Shown here: positions 28,305 to 42,000 of the stretch, piece by piece
How the letters are laid out: each line of letters starts with the position of its first letter
Position numbering within the stretch: position 1 is the first letter of the stretch
Assembly: GCF_901709675.1 (NCBI RefSeq)
Contig: NC_051092.1
Location: 1,306,491-1,370,490 of the forward strand
Direction: 5' to 3'
Length of the DNA: 64,000 nt
DNA from: Syngnathus acus
Taxonomy: Eukaryota; Chordata; Actinopteri; Syngnathiformes; Syngnathidae
The notes under the pieces: generated by a model
Seen by the model: the letters and a program-made list of their open reading frames with translations, nothing else
Database searches by the model: none
What the model was told of the DNA's origin: nothing
Made by a program: the position numbers and the translations under genes

Positions 28305-28560
28305 GTTGAAGATACTGGAAGCAGCCGTAAGAGGTCAAGGCCAACATCAGCACCAGGAAGCCACTGTGAAATCAAGCTGTAGTCAAAAGTTGCACATCGC
28401 TGAGCGCTTCTTCTCCGCTCCCTCTGCTCAGCGGCGACTGACAAGACACACATCCCAACCGGGGATATAAATCACTCGATGGCATACTTGACACATAGAC
28501 CCTTTTCCTCTGCCGCGCATCCCGTAATCAGGATTAATGCAGCCGGCAGTCTAATGGATA
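28305..28560 (-). promoter_or_regulatory. trpm1: trpm1 5' flank with OTX/CRX-type homeodomain sites
   Basis: Upstream of the inferred start codon (28304, minus strand), 28525-28537 reads TAATCAGGATTAA: two abutting TAATC / GGATTA cores of the OTX2/CRX type. TRPM1 is expressed in retinal bipolar cells, where such factors act. An AT-rich GATATAAATC lies at 28464-28473, but its TATA consensus is better on the plus strand. I cannot place the transcription start. Confidence 0.35.
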
Positions 28561-29025
28561 GAGCTTTATTAAATGGTTATTGAAGGTAAATCTACTTTGG
28601 CACACCACAAGCCCCGAAAAAGGCTTAGTGCGACCATGCAAGCTGCGAAGCTAAACTTAGCAGGCCGAGGGGGGAAAGGTTGTCCTAGCGCGGAACGTCG
28701 GAGGACAAGAGTCTTCAAAATGGAAACACCAGCAAGGATACATCGAGCTGAATTGTTCTTTGTCATCTTTATGGAAACATTCAGTCTCTGATTATGTCAC
28801 AAAGGTAAAGACCATGCAAGAAGCAGCAGTTGGTCAGACAAAAACCACAACAAAACTGATGACTGGACGTGGATCATCTCGTTATTTTTTTATTACTGTT
28901 TTGTTGAATGGTTGTGTTATTCAAGAAAGTCTAGAAATTCTGTCAGGACATGTAAACTTATGAAAACAACTAAAAGTCTGTTTTACTGATATTAAAAAAA
29001 AAAAAAAGGTCGTCCATCTGTATTA

Positions 29026-29044
29026 TACCGCCCCCTAGTGGTCA
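29026..29044 (-). promoter_or_regulatory. CTCF-like motif
   Basis: The minus strand reads TGACCACTAGGGGGCGGTA, close to the CTCF core CCA(C/G)(C/T)AGGGGGCG. A second, weaker match in the opposite orientation, TGACCACACGATGGCGCTC, lies at 30091-30109. Occupancy is inferred only from the motif. Confidence 0.45.
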
Positions 29045-29753
29045 TGATGCGCATAACCGAGGAGTTCCATGTATTTAGTTTAAGTTTCAAGTATATCCAC
29101 CATTAATTTTGCTCCTCTCGCGTATACTGTACCTAATGCTGATCTAATGACGTCACGTACTATGTCTTTGTTTTTGCTAATAAAGACAGCCACGACTTTC
29201 ACATTACAATTGAAAGACATTGGCTTCCTCAGTCGCTAAAATGGAGAACACTTGCGAATTTGACATGAAACTGGAATTGATTCATGTTGCAACCCAACAC
29301 CTCCCTCTATTGGATGCTATCTGAAACTGCTGCGATTTCTCTTCTAAATTTAATGCCTCATGTTTTGTGTACTACCAACCTTGTTAGCCATGCGTTTCAA
29401 AATTTAAAAAAATATATTCTATTTAATTCATACTCACTGTTCCAAGTTGAATAAACACAAATTTAATCAGTTCTGCTTTGAGACTACACATAAAACCAAA
29501 TTCACTCTGCAGTGGAAGTATTTTGTCTGTCACGCAAATATAACATTTACAGGATTTAAATGAGTCAAAAAAAGATCACGCACAACATTCCACATCACAC
29601 ACGTACGCAGTTAAAAACGTTACCTGATTTGGAAAAAGAAGAGTGTCACCCACATTCCTCCAGTGGCCGTATCCCAATTAGAGAGAGAGAACTTCATTTT
29701 CAATTAATTAACAAAAAGTACTTCAACACAGCCATGTGCCCGGCTGGCCGGCT

Positions 29754-29854
<101 letters not shown>

Positions 29855-30432
29855 ATGGCTAGATAATACCTCAATCCCCTGCGTAAGCAAACATTAAAGA
29901 GCTTTGATGTCCGTTAGTGACTGAATTTGGAAGAGATTATTTAACACTTCAGAGGAGACGATGAATAAAACGAGACGGACAACATTCACCCTTTCATGAA
30001 TTTACCATTAGCATTATTTAATAACGATACCCCACTTGAAGATTTTTTTTTCAATATCTCAATTGTCTGAAAGGTCAGTAACCTGAACTGTGACCACACG
30101 ATGGCGCTCTCAACACTCACACAGCCCCTTTGTTCTAACCACGAGGTCACAGAGGAAGTTTGATGATCCTTTTCCTCCTCTGTGATGAATATAATTTAGC
30201 TAATGTTGTGTTTTGTCCATGAGAAGAGCCAAAACCACCAAGAAATCACACACTGACACAAACAATTTGGATGTGAACCCTTTGGAAGGAGAAGCAATTT
30301 GGGGACGTTTTTTTTCCCACCTGCTGCTTTTAAACGAACAGTTGGACTTTTAAAACAACAAAAACATACTAAACGAAGGCTTGATCCTGCTGCTCGCCAA
30401 AATCTGCACTGACCTGCATGGACAACACAATA

Positions 30433-30489
30433 CAACCGGCGTGTTTTGGGCTTTGCTCATCTCGACAACACGCCGGTTGCTTAGCAAAC
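30433..30489. repeat. 13-bp perfect inverted repeat with 31-nt loop
   Basis: CAACCGGCGTGTT at 30433-30445 and its exact reverse complement AACACGCCGGTTG at 30477-30489. Confidence 0.8.
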
Positions 30490-33386
30490 AGACTACACAC
30501 AAATACACACCTGAGACACACTTGGGTGTGTTTAGTCCCTCAGTGCGGCTAGTGAAAGCAAACAGCAGGTACAAAGCATGTGCACGGTTAGATAAATAAG
30601 TTAAAAGCACTATTACGGGGATGAAAAGAGAGAGATAAAGAAAGAAACAGTTGATGGCGTGAGGCTGCTGACGTCTCATTTTTCACAACAGACTAAACAC
30701 ATGGCTGGACTTTGAGGCCAAGGAATTGTGGTTTGCTCAGAGTAAGTCATGTTAAGACACGTTCCCTTGACTTCGTAGAGAGCAGCGCATGTATTATAAA
30801 CGAGTCATCTAGGTCAAGAAGACTAAAAGCTGCTTGCATGCATGTTGAAGGAAGCCACAATTTGATGTCTGGGGCTCAGTGATGGCCAGAACAGGGTCAG
30901 GGGTAAGGGGGGGGAGGGGTGCTGTTGAAACCGAGTACTCTCGGAGGAGCGGTCGCTCTGTCAGCACAAACGACTTTTAGGGAAGTAGACAGAAACGAGG
31001 CGTGGCCGAGCCGAGCGCGACCGGTGGCTAACGACTTCCTGGAGATCGGAGCAGGCTGCTGTACACACCCTGCGGATGGCTTGATTGGACGCCGCCATTC
31101 AGAACGGCTCCTGCAACACCCACCCAAATGGTGAATTCCATGAAGTTCCATCTGGCTGCACATTTCTATTCTACTCTTCTGAGAACACATGCTGATATAG
31201 GGGCCCTTCCAATGTCGACCCGTGGGGCCACGTAAAGGTCAATAGGGAATCCATATGTCCGGCAGAAGGTGTTATAAAACCACCGGCTGCCTAAAAGTCT
31301 CGTTTGTGATTGCAGAGTCTTGTTCTGTCGAAACGGAAAGCCCATAAGCCGTTCCCAGGGAGCGGTGAGCGAGATCTTCTGACTTGGGGGGGAAAGCCGT
31401 GCGCTCAGCTGCGTAAACTTCCACTTGCGGCTCCTCATCCAGCAAGGCCACAAAAACAGATGCGGGACTCGCACACCAGAGACGGATGGACGGACATTTA
31501 TAGGGATCAAAGGAAGACTTGAACTCCGAGTCAAGCACTGCTGGAGCACATTAGCCGCTATGGGAGCCACATCTTGACTGCTCAAATCTTGTGAGGGAGG
31601 AAAAAAAAATGAATCCGTATAATACCAAACTGCCGTGTGCCAGATTATTGTTCTGAACCCAACCATTTTTGTCACGGACATCTGCCAGAGTGGCTCAAAA
31701 ATAATCCAGTGATGTTTCCAAGAAAGGCTCATTAGTATTATCTGACATGCAAAAGCTCGACAAGCTCCATCTGCTTCTCATTGACAACATCCAAACAAGA
31801 TTCAACCAACAAATCAGTGGTGGAAAGAAATGTTGTCGGATTGGCTTCAAATTCAATAGAAGCACCGGCGTGACCTTTGAGACGAGTTCCTGACGTGAGT
31901 TACTGCTTATCAGCCTCGGGGAACACTTCACATCAACCGCAAATTTCATACCACGACGCTCACAGGTTTTATTGCCACACCCCAACTGCGTGCGGAGTTG
32001 TTAAATTAGATAAGAGACACGCTCCTTATTACTGTCAACACACATTTTGTTCTTCAACCAACTCGTTTGACCAGTTCTGTTTTGATTTCAGAGAAGCCAA
32101 GAAGCCGACTTCATGACTTTTGATCAATTTAATTCGACAACGTCAACACGTTGGCACTCCGTCGAAATAAAGGCGATTAAACTCCATGACGTCATCGCGC
32201 TCTTATCGTGTAACGTGTAGCGCACGACCGTGAATTTGTCGTTTTGGCATTTCAATTTAGACGAAGCTTGGTTTCCGGCTCGTCTTCTTATTATAGCTTA
32301 TCTCCCTCCAAGGAGCCGCATTGAAGACGATTCGACAACATAATGAAAATATTTATAAATCAGCCAGCTCACATTTCCACGTAATCCAGTTTAACACAAA
32401 GTCCTTCACAAGGCAGAGCAGAAGCACGGGTCGTCGTCTCTCCAATCTCCCCCTTGGCTGATTGCCGTAAAGCCCGAGTCAAAGCAAGTGGACAAGCACC
32501 TGTCTAATCTTGCTGAACACAGCAGCATTGTCATTATCTTGCTTGCAATGCTAATTACTACAAACTAGGATGATCCCAAACACAGATGGCGTTTGAAGAG
32601 CGAGCAAATGGCAGAAAGATAATCATCAGTGTGGTGCAAATACAGCAAGTTAGCTAGCTAACGTAAGCTAGCGTCAATCAAATCCAGAAATATTATCTAC
32701 AGGTTTGAATGCTGGCGAAGAGCTTAAAGCTTCAATACGAGCTACTTGATCTGCACTTGAGCTCCATACACATGAATCTCCTCCAAAATCAAAATCCCCT
32801 AAATCAGTTGCCGCACATATGCAGGAAGTCAGTCGACTTTGGCTGGGAAACTGCCGAGGGTGATCCCGAAATTGCCCGACGTGCACTCGGTTCCTCTTTC
32901 AAATTGTCAATTCATATGTTAGGTCATGTCATGGAACGGTTTGCCATTGAAACACCTCATGAAATGGACGTTTCTTTTGGCTGACGAGGAACATCCCGAT
33001 GCGTCATCCGAGTGTGGCCTTTGGACTTGAAGCTGCAGGTGTGGTGAAGCTGTGCATGCGCTCACAGCATGGAAGGGATTACTGAATCACAACACAGGCA
33101 CCACCCTCCTCCTTCTTCTTCTTCTTGTGCCTGGGTGGACCTGCGTGGTGGGGCCACAGCAGAAGCAGCAAGACTGTTTGTAAATATTTACACCAAATCC
33201 ATTGCGAGGGAATGTTTTGATTTGTTTTTGCAGGTGATTTATAGCAGCCCACGTGCAAGCAAGTTTGTCCTCCCTCATTTCCTCCACTTTGAAAGGAAAA
33301 GGCTCTTGTAACGTTCAGCTTTGTCCCTCACAAGTGGCTGTGACACACTGGCAGCTGAAGGACGTCGACTCGCTGTTTTATAAGTG

Positions 33387-33422
33387 TTTTTTTTTTTTTT
33401 TTAGTGGGGGGGGGGGGGGGGG
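33387..33422. repeat. T16-AGT-G17 homopolymer junction
   Basis: A 16-base T run is followed after AGT by 17 consecutive G (33406-33422), a strong G-quadruplex-forming stretch on the plus strand. Confidence 0.9.
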
Positions 33423-34028
33423 CACTGTTAGCGGCTCCGTTGCGTGTCTAGCAGCGCGGCAGTTGGGTGACGCAAAGCGAGCTATTAATAACTCACGAAC
33501 GGGATGTTCTCGCCTCATCACTGCGAGGTCATTCGAGGATAAAAAGCGCGTTACGATACCCAACACCACCAGACGCGTCGGATGCCGATCCGACATACTT
33601 TTTTTTTATATTGCGGATTTCGCTAATGTTGACTTCTCCTGCAAATACTTCCGCCTTGAGCACGAGTACTGTGGGTAGCCACGCCCACTCGTGAACCCAG
33701 TGACTTTGGGAGCACCCTGACTCAAGGCTGCGTAAACACACGTGGTGACGGAACCTTTTCTAATTGCAAAAGACTTGGTTTACTTTTAGAGTTAGCTCGA
33801 ACTGCTTAGTAAATAGTCTTGTCAGCTAGGAAAACACATTATTACAGCCACAGGATGCAAAAAGGGAAAAGCGACACAATGTGTTTTTCTTGGGTCTCAA
33901 AACAATCATTCAACTTTAAAATATGAATTGTTCGTGGTTTTGTGGCCAGAATGTTCATTGACACACAACAAAGCAAGTCTGTTTGTTGGAACATTGACAG
34001 GAAATAACAGCAGCCAATTCTGGTTTCA

Positions 34029-34100
34029 AACTCAAGGCCCGGGGGCCAGATATGCACCACCACATCATTTTGTGTGGCCCGCAAAGGCAAATCATCTGCC
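34029..34100. repeat. interspersed repeat fragment (CAAGGCCCGGGGGCC family)
   Basis: The pattern CTCAAGGCCCGGGGGCCAGA, then CACATCATTTTGTGTGGCCC and GCAAATCATC, is a recurring unit in teleost spacers. It is the same type as the fragment at 21760-21880. Class not determined. Confidence 0.4.
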
Positions 34101-37100
34101 TCAACTTTGTGTTTCGAACTAAAATACCCAAATTGCCTTCAATTTTATGAACCTTAAGAATTTAAGATGGATGAATATTAGTTGGATATTATTTTTTATC
34201 CTGGATTTTGATTGTAAAGGCTGGTTTTCCATAATTTTTGTTTGTCTAAATGTAATTATTTGAAGTAACATTTGCATGCGGTCAATATTTGGGTTATGGT
34301 CCGGTTTCTGAAACATTCAGAAGATCCAATTTACGCCCCTGAATGAACAGAGCCACATGAACATCATGACACAACGTGACGTCATTTCCACTTGGCTACA
34401 TTATACGTTGAAGACGTGGTTAAATATTAGCTACAGAGTCAAGCGCCAATCGGCGACACCGTGCTCTGTCAAGTCTCCTAAGTAGTCAAAAATGGATGCT
34501 CTATGTTAAGTGCCTCTGTTGAAAGGATGCCCCAAACGCCGATGGCATCAGCATAACGTGTTCATGCAAGCATCTGAATAGCCAGTGCCTGCGAGGCTCA
34601 TCCCTCCCCGGCCAGTGCACTGATCAATGCATCGTGAATAGGGTCACCGCTGACCAGTAAATGGGCGCAAAAACAAAAATGCGTCCGCTTCACTTTGCTC
34701 TTTTGAGCTGTATTGTGTTGCGTGGACAAAGCCAACATGCCGCCATGAGAGGGAACAATAAGGACCGCACACGCTCGAGGTTGGGCGTCATCCTCGGGTC
34801 AGCGGAGTGACGCGGACGGCGGCTCGGGTTCACCGACATAACTTTGTGCGTACGAGAGAGGCAGCGAGCGACAGAGCGCTTTGCTATCCGTTTATGCAAC
34901 ATTCTCTCAGCGAGAGGGGGCCGGCCGGCACTTTGTTCTTTGTGGTGGCGTGCCGGGGAGGCGGGCGGCATTAAGGCGGGGGAGGCGGGCAAGATTAACA
35001 TAGGGGTGAAAAAGGCTGCCTCTGTTGTGTGGTTGAACGTGGACAGCCTGGAGGCGCGGCAGAAGGAGGATGACGACCACAGTGAACTCCATCTTAGATG
35101 GACGCCTCCCACCAGCGTGCCAACTGATGCAGTGACCTTCTTTTAGCCTCCGCCCTTTGACTACGACTGACGGTAATGTGTGCCACATGTACGCCAGTTC
35201 TGCCTGAACATTTTGGAGTGATAAACCCTCATCTCTATTTTCTTGTGGGCGAGATATCTAAATTAAGTACAATGATATCGATATGAAGTGCAATACCGGG
35301 GCTTAAAATGTTCATTCCTCCAAATGGCTGTTTCTCGCCAACTTATGCATTGTGCCTCGTTTGTACTTGTAGCTTGACTTATGTTATTGTTTGTTTGCCA
35401 GGCAAGTTATGTGAGCAGAGTTGCTGATAAGTGCTAAATCATTTCGGGGCTTTTCGTAACCAGTAGATCTTGCTAGACTGCAGGCTTTGTGGCACTAACA
35501 TGTAGTTTGTGACTCACTGAAGCTCTTCACGCGACCGACCGCTGCACTCAAACACCTCCCGCCTTCCGCCCACAGTTTGTTTCTCACTATCAATATGTAG
35601 TCACCTGTAGCCCAGCGATAAATCAAAATATGCCGGACTCCAAATTCAACGTCCCATTTAAATTTATCTTCTGACTAATCCTCTTTTCTTTTCTACACAG
35701 GTGAAATAGCAGCCTGCTTTGTCATCATTAGTCACAAGAACCGTTGATGGTGTGTCATTCAGGATGAGTAAGCAACATAAGAGAGACAATGGGACAAATA
35801 AGTACCGAGATTATAGTTTCATTCCGTCAGTAACTTCTTTAGCACTCGTTTCTTTTTGCTGTGTCAGCTTTCCTCTTACATGGAAAAAAAATACTGTCTT
35901 GCCTGATAATAGCCCGTTACGTCTATATTAGCTCTGCTACTTGTGACAGGGTAACTTCAGATAAAACAAAATGCAAACAGAAGGTCAGTCAATGATTTAG
36001 AGATCACGGAAAGCAGTTAGTTAATGAATAGAGGAAGAAAATGTCTCAATTTAAATAAGGTCACTGTACACCGGAGTGAGCCGTTAGCTGGTTTCGTTTG
36101 TGGTGTTCTTAAAGATGGTTTTGAAGAAGCCGAGCTAAAACAGTAGCGAGTTTACAGATTAATGCTAACATTTGTTATCTTCGACGCATCGCAAACATAT
36201 AAACATGAGAAATGGATATCGGTAACAGCTGCACCACCAGCGAGGAATTTTTGTATTTGATTTTTTTTATACTTGATGACGTACATTTTTTCATTGAGGA
36301 AAATGATGAGAGCCTTAATCATGTTCTTTTGTCGCTAGTTTGATACACTTGAAGTACAAAGTCGCTAATGCTGGTGGAAGCTTGTTTCTGAAAAGCTAGT
36401 ATTTGTCAGCTTTACTTACATAAAAAGTCTACACACCCCTGTCAGCGCACACCTGCCCCTCTTTAAAGTGCCTCTGATCAAATTAAGATTTTGTTCGTAG
36501 GCTTTTCCTGATATTTGCTTTCTAGTAGGAGCCTGAATGTTTTGTGCTAACACTAACTGCGTTTACGAATTGTTCATAATTGCCTTCCATGCCAACCCCT
36601 CCACGATTTAAGTTTTCTATCCCTGACCTCGACAATACTGGTGTTTTTCTGAATTTTGTACCCAGACATGAAAATCAATCCCTGGAAATAAGCCAGAGGT
36701 TACAGCACTGACCACCTGCCAAAAAGAAGAATACAGCTATAACGGATTAAATCTCCTTGTGACTTTTCATGCTTTTCGTTTTATTTCCCTTGCCACTCTG
36801 ACCTTGGCATGACAGCCAGATAGACTGTCAAAGTGGTCAGGCTGTGCTTTTCTCTCCTACTACAAACAATGTGAAATGGCCAATCTGCCCTGGAACTGGA
36901 TGTCAATGCTAGACACTACACAGCTATCTCAGAGTACAAAAGGTCCCCGGAGCCATCACGTTGCCGGAGTTTAAGAAAAAAAACAAAAAAAACCCATCCA
37001 CTTCAGGATTTGCAATCATAAAAAAAAAAACCCAACAACTTCTTCTCTGTGGTTTTCGAAGCTGCAGCTGATTTCCTTACTCTTTTGGTAGCCGTATGCC

Positions 37101-37868
37101 CGGGAGTTGATTAACACTCGCATATTTCGACACAACTCGCACAACGCCCTGAGAAAGAGGAAATAGACCCTCTCCTCGAGAAGAAGTCGCACACGAAACG
37201 CGAGAACGTCATGTTTTTTTGGCGAGCAAAGAATATGTAAAATAATACATCCAGATGGCCCTCTGAATGGCACGTCGCCTTGCTCGGGCTGAACACTGAG
37301 AACATTCTAGAGCGCTGCTTTTGTGCACCGTACTGAAAGTGTGCATTCATTCTCACAGGAGTGCATCAGCTGCAGCAGAGAAGCCGCTCTAATACTTACT
37401 TCTGCTCCTATTCCAAAACCCTCAATCTTCTTTTTCTGACCAAATAAGCATGAAAAGAACATTCTTCTCATTGAGACATCCTGAAATGAAAACATGTTTG
37501 ATAAGTCTGTCATTCACGTGTCCTTTGCATGACTAATTTGCTTTCCTGTCAGGTGGCATCCAATTTCCACATCCGGTGGCCTGACCAAAAACTACACATA
37601 AAGTTAAGCCAATAAAGTGAGCTGTGCAAGATAAAAAAAGAAAAAGGTCCAATGATGACAATGAAGATCTCACAGCTCTCACGTCCACAGTGTGCCACTT
37701 GTGTGCTCCCTGAGGATGATCTGAAGAAGACTTTGCCTGTGCTTGTCTGGCTGCATGCCAACTGGCAGAGACCCCGGAGTTTCTCAGAGAAAGGTTTGTG
37801 GAGGTAGAAGAAGAAGAAGAAGAAAAAAAAAACATCACATCTAACTCCACTTTTCCCAAGCGTCGTCA

Positions 37869-37920
37869 TCACAACCAATCACGGCTCAGCTTCAGAAAAC
37901 GGAGCCGTGATTGGTTGTGA
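37869..37920. repeat. 19-bp perfect inverted repeat with 14-nt loop
   Basis: Arms 37869-37887 (TCACAACCAATCACGGCTC) and 37902-37920 are exact reverse complements. Each arm carries one CCAAT core, in opposite orientations. Confidence 0.88.
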
Positions 37921-39037
37921 GCTGAGACCTGGCAACTGTGATGTCATTTTCAGTTGACAGCAAGTAGCAAAATGGCCGCCTTCTGAAATGACTACAAACA
38001 GGTGGATTTGACCTATTTATGTCACATATTCCACAAACAAAACATTGTGTTTTGACTAATTGGGCTGCAGAGAACATATTAGAGCAAAGAAAATCTGGGA
38101 GTTGATGTCCTCTTTAATTGCTGGTTTGAATTTGTGATTGTCCAAACCCTGTCGTTAAAAGCTCAATCTTTTATAACAGAAAACAGAGCAGTGGGTAAAG
38201 CCAAACCTTTCCTCTCATCTTTGCATCTCTGGACAATTGAGATATTTTAAATTGGCCTAAGATGACTTTTAGAGAGGAGAGAAGCAATGAACACCTTCAA
38301 TCGGTCGCCCTGCAGGCAATTGCACACTCCACTCAAATCCTCGCGAGACGAGGCTATTAACTAATTAGGCTTCAACGAACCTCACACAGTTTGAGAGGAA
38401 GCAGAGTAAGGCCGGAGCCGAGACTCAAAGCCCAAAAGTGCTTTGCAGACAGACGCGCTAATCCCATTTGTCAATTTGTCAAGCTCCAAAACGTGCCGCC
38501 TTTCAGGCAGTGCGCATCCGAAGGCAGCAGTGGCAACCTGTGGCGAGACTTTGAAAGTGTCTGCGTGTCGGAGTCTTTTGGGGCCACGCTGCACCCAATG
38601 AGAGCTTGGCGCGGTGACGATGCAGCGGCGCGGTGCCGGTGCAGGACACGCCCCCAGCATGGATACAGGCTGCAGGGACAGGCGCTCCGAGACACTCTCA
38701 CTATGTGCTGGAGAGCGTCTGAAGCAACCATGGGACGAGTTGACGCGTCCAACTTTCAAGAGTTGCCGCACTGAACAAAGACTTGCTCCTTTTCATCTCC
38801 TTCACTCGGGGAGGGGGGTGAAGACTTGTGCGCGCTTGCGATCGTCACGCAGGATGTTATTGCTGACGAGACTCGGAAAGCCGGGTATGAAGAGCGTAAA
38901 GTCTCTCTGATGAGATCCACCTCCTTCTATCCGCCACACAAAGGGAACCACGGAACAAGTTCTTTTCTCCCCCACGAAGCCCACGCCATCGTTTTCTTTT
39001 TTGGATGTCATAGTGGGGGGGTTGTTTGAAAGACGTC

Positions 39038-42000
39038 ATGGATCACTTCGCAGCGGAGTGCCTTGTCTCGATGTCCAGCCGCGCGGTCGTCCACAACCGG
39101 GAGATGAAGCCGGACAGCCCGTCGCCTTCCCCAGCGAGGAACCCGGAGGACGCCAAAGAACCCGTGGTGAAGGACAACTCGTCCCTATACGTGGTGGCCA
39201 GGATCCTGGCGGATTTTAACCAGCAGACTCCCAACGGCGTGCTCGGCGAGCAGGCGAAGAGCAAGGAGGAGAGCCAGGGCGGCCTGACGGAGGATGCGAA
39301 CGGTGCCACACCTACCATCACCATCTCGGATCCGTCGCTCAAACAAAGGGGCAAAAGATCGAGAGGTCGCAACGAGCCCGAGTCCCCGCAGAAGAAGCAC
39401 AAATGCCACTATTCGGGTTGTGAAAAGGTTTATGGCAAATCGTCGCACCTCAAGGCGCACTTGAGGACGCACACAGGTCAGTTGCACGTGTGCTCGTTGG
39501 ACTTGCGTGGAAACGTGCTTGCATTGCAACGCATTGCGCATTTCATTTCACCTGCTTGTCATTGTGTGTACGGCCGCCTTTGGCTTGCTCGCATTGTTCC
39601 CTTCAACTTGGGTGAACTTTCCTTTCTCGTTTGCGCGGAGGGTGGGAGCCGAAAATAGTGCCACTCCCACTCGCGTCTCACAGCTAGCTCTCCTCCACTC
39701 GCAGCCCTCCCCTCGCTCAAGCGAGCTGCAGCGCCAATGCACGCACAATGCAGACTTCCGGCCCTTGTTTTCTTCTTCTTACTCTCTCAACAATGACGAC
39801 AACAACTTCAATGAAGTCTCCGGGCTAAATGATGACGGAAGCATGCTAAAAGTTCCGCACATGCAACCCATGACCTTCTCAAAGCAACTCCATAGGTTTG
39901 CTTTGCATTCCTGTGGATAAGCCACGGCAAGGAGGGGAGGGCTGGTCAAATGGATGGAGATGCGGGTCAAAATTGAGGGGGTTGATAAGAACTGTGTCTG
40001 CCCAAAGCTCTTTGTTGTGATGTGCCACACCCCCGCTAGACAGGCTGCCAGCTGATCTGGCCAGCAACAGACTCTACTAGTTGAGCCCAGACCAGACCAG
40101 ACGGAGGAGCCTCGCCTCCTCTCCTCTCTGCAGCTTCTCCAAGCCCTTCCCTTCCCTTTTTCCTTTGCACATGCAGCCAGCCCCTCTGCAGCACATATGA
40201 CACACAAGAGCCACGCGCTCAGGTCTCACAAAGGTGATTGTGTTGAAAGGAAAGGCTCATTTCAATCAAGATGAAATGGCCTTCACGTTCATTGTTGACC
40301 AGCACAAGAATGGCAGAATGGGTGATCACTTATATTGCTTGGATGTGATCAACACTCACATGATTTTAGGAAACGTGTGACCCCGATAGAAATGTTGTCA
40401 TGCCTGTTATGCGCTGTCATGCTGTCAAACTAAACATCAAACAAAGGGAATTAAACCTTGTGTACTTGAAACGAGTCGACAACTTTGCCCCCGCTAGCTT
40501 GATGCTAAAATATAAACGCCATCGTTGTGGTGGCCTTGTGATATTCAAACACAAAATATAGAAACAGACAATATCACAAAACCTACTGTCATATATTCTT
40601 TATCCTCTGCGAAGAGTTCTTTGTGCTATTATACAGACAGTCTTTGTCTTGCTTTATGGCTAATGCTAAAAGTAAAAGAAAAAAATTGAGGGTCAGTGCC
40701 GTACATCCAGAACATGGACACGTGGGGGGAAAAAAAAAAGGAAAAAGTGAGACTCACATTTCCCGCCTTGTTGTGTTTAAAGTGTGGCTGTCTTGATTTA
40801 ACATCACACCAGATGTCTCCTTTCATGCATCAAATCATTTGATCGCGGGATGCCACGGCAACACGGACGGCAATGTCACACTTTGCTGGATTCTGTCTAC
40901 AAGGCAAAAGACAGGAAAAAATGCTGGATCGTCACTTGCGGCAGGATTTTGGGGTGGCAATGGTGCTCAAACGGTTTGACCACATGAATATATCTCAGCT
41001 TCTTATTCCTTCAAGCAAACGTTGTGTTTGGCGTAACTTGCAATTGGCGCGCGTCTCATAATCTGTGAGAATAACAAGCCTTTGCGCTGCTTCCATTGGA
41101 CGGCCACAGAATGTGGGTCATCTGAGTTCAGCTGAGCTGCCTCAGCCAACCTTGCAGTGCTTTTCATACAGCCAGACTCCGGCTGTGCTGTGCTGTGCTG
41201 TGCTTCCCTCCAGATCCAACTAGTCGAGCGAAGAGAGCGCCGATCGGCAGCCCCAGCTTGTAATTGCAGAGTGGGGGGAACACTTTTATAGGCTCCCAAC
41301 AAAGAGAGCCAAGTACCAGACGTTCCTACTTGTGTAAATGCCGTCATTGCGGTCTTTGTTTATGCGAGTTGGCAACGGGAGAGGAGCTAGAACTCCATCC
41401 ACACGACTCGTGCGCTCGTGGACTCGGACTCGTGTTGAAAAACTATCATTCAATAAATGAACCAAGTTGCAATACATTTTCAAGGAGCAAGATTTACCGG
41501 TGGTTCTGTTACCCTTTTGGAAAGGCCATGTATGCTAAAAATTACTCTTTTTTTTTTTTTTTAATTAAAATTTCATTTTTAGTTTTTTTTTTTTTGGCTG
41601 GCACAATGATTTTAAGTGCATTTAATTTGAAAGCAGCAACTGGTTGTGATGGGAGGTGTCCAAGGTTACCAGACAGCATTGGAGGCGGGGCATCCTGTCG
41701 TGCACAAAGCAAACATGAAACATAATCTCAGGTTAATATCATCTTGTAAAACAATCTCACCTTTGAGTTATGATCTGAGCAACGAGTCATCACGATTCCA
41801 AATGACAAAGACCGGCTTTCCCGTGAGCGTCTTTTGGTTAGCGAGTACACGGTGTACTGAAAGTATGTCTCATTACTGTACTCTGGTTATGTCACGCAGC
41901 CGGCTGTATTCCAAAAACAGACATGACCCCACCCCCCCCCTGACAAACTCATTACAAGTCAGGTCTTCATAAAACAACAGGCCGGGCCTTCTGTGCCCCC

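Noticed and set aside
28462-28473. TATA box for trpm1
   Set aside because: The TATAAA consensus reads on the plus strand; on the trpm1 strand it is only ATTTATATC, so not called.
39026-39037. Four-codon upstream extension of KLF13 starting at TTG
   Set aside because: No ATG; the ATG at 39038 begins the conserved MDHFAAEC directly and is the better start.
41264-41725. 153-aa frame in the klf13 intron
   Set aside because: Contains a Phe run from a poly-T tract, no recognisable domain, no splice context.
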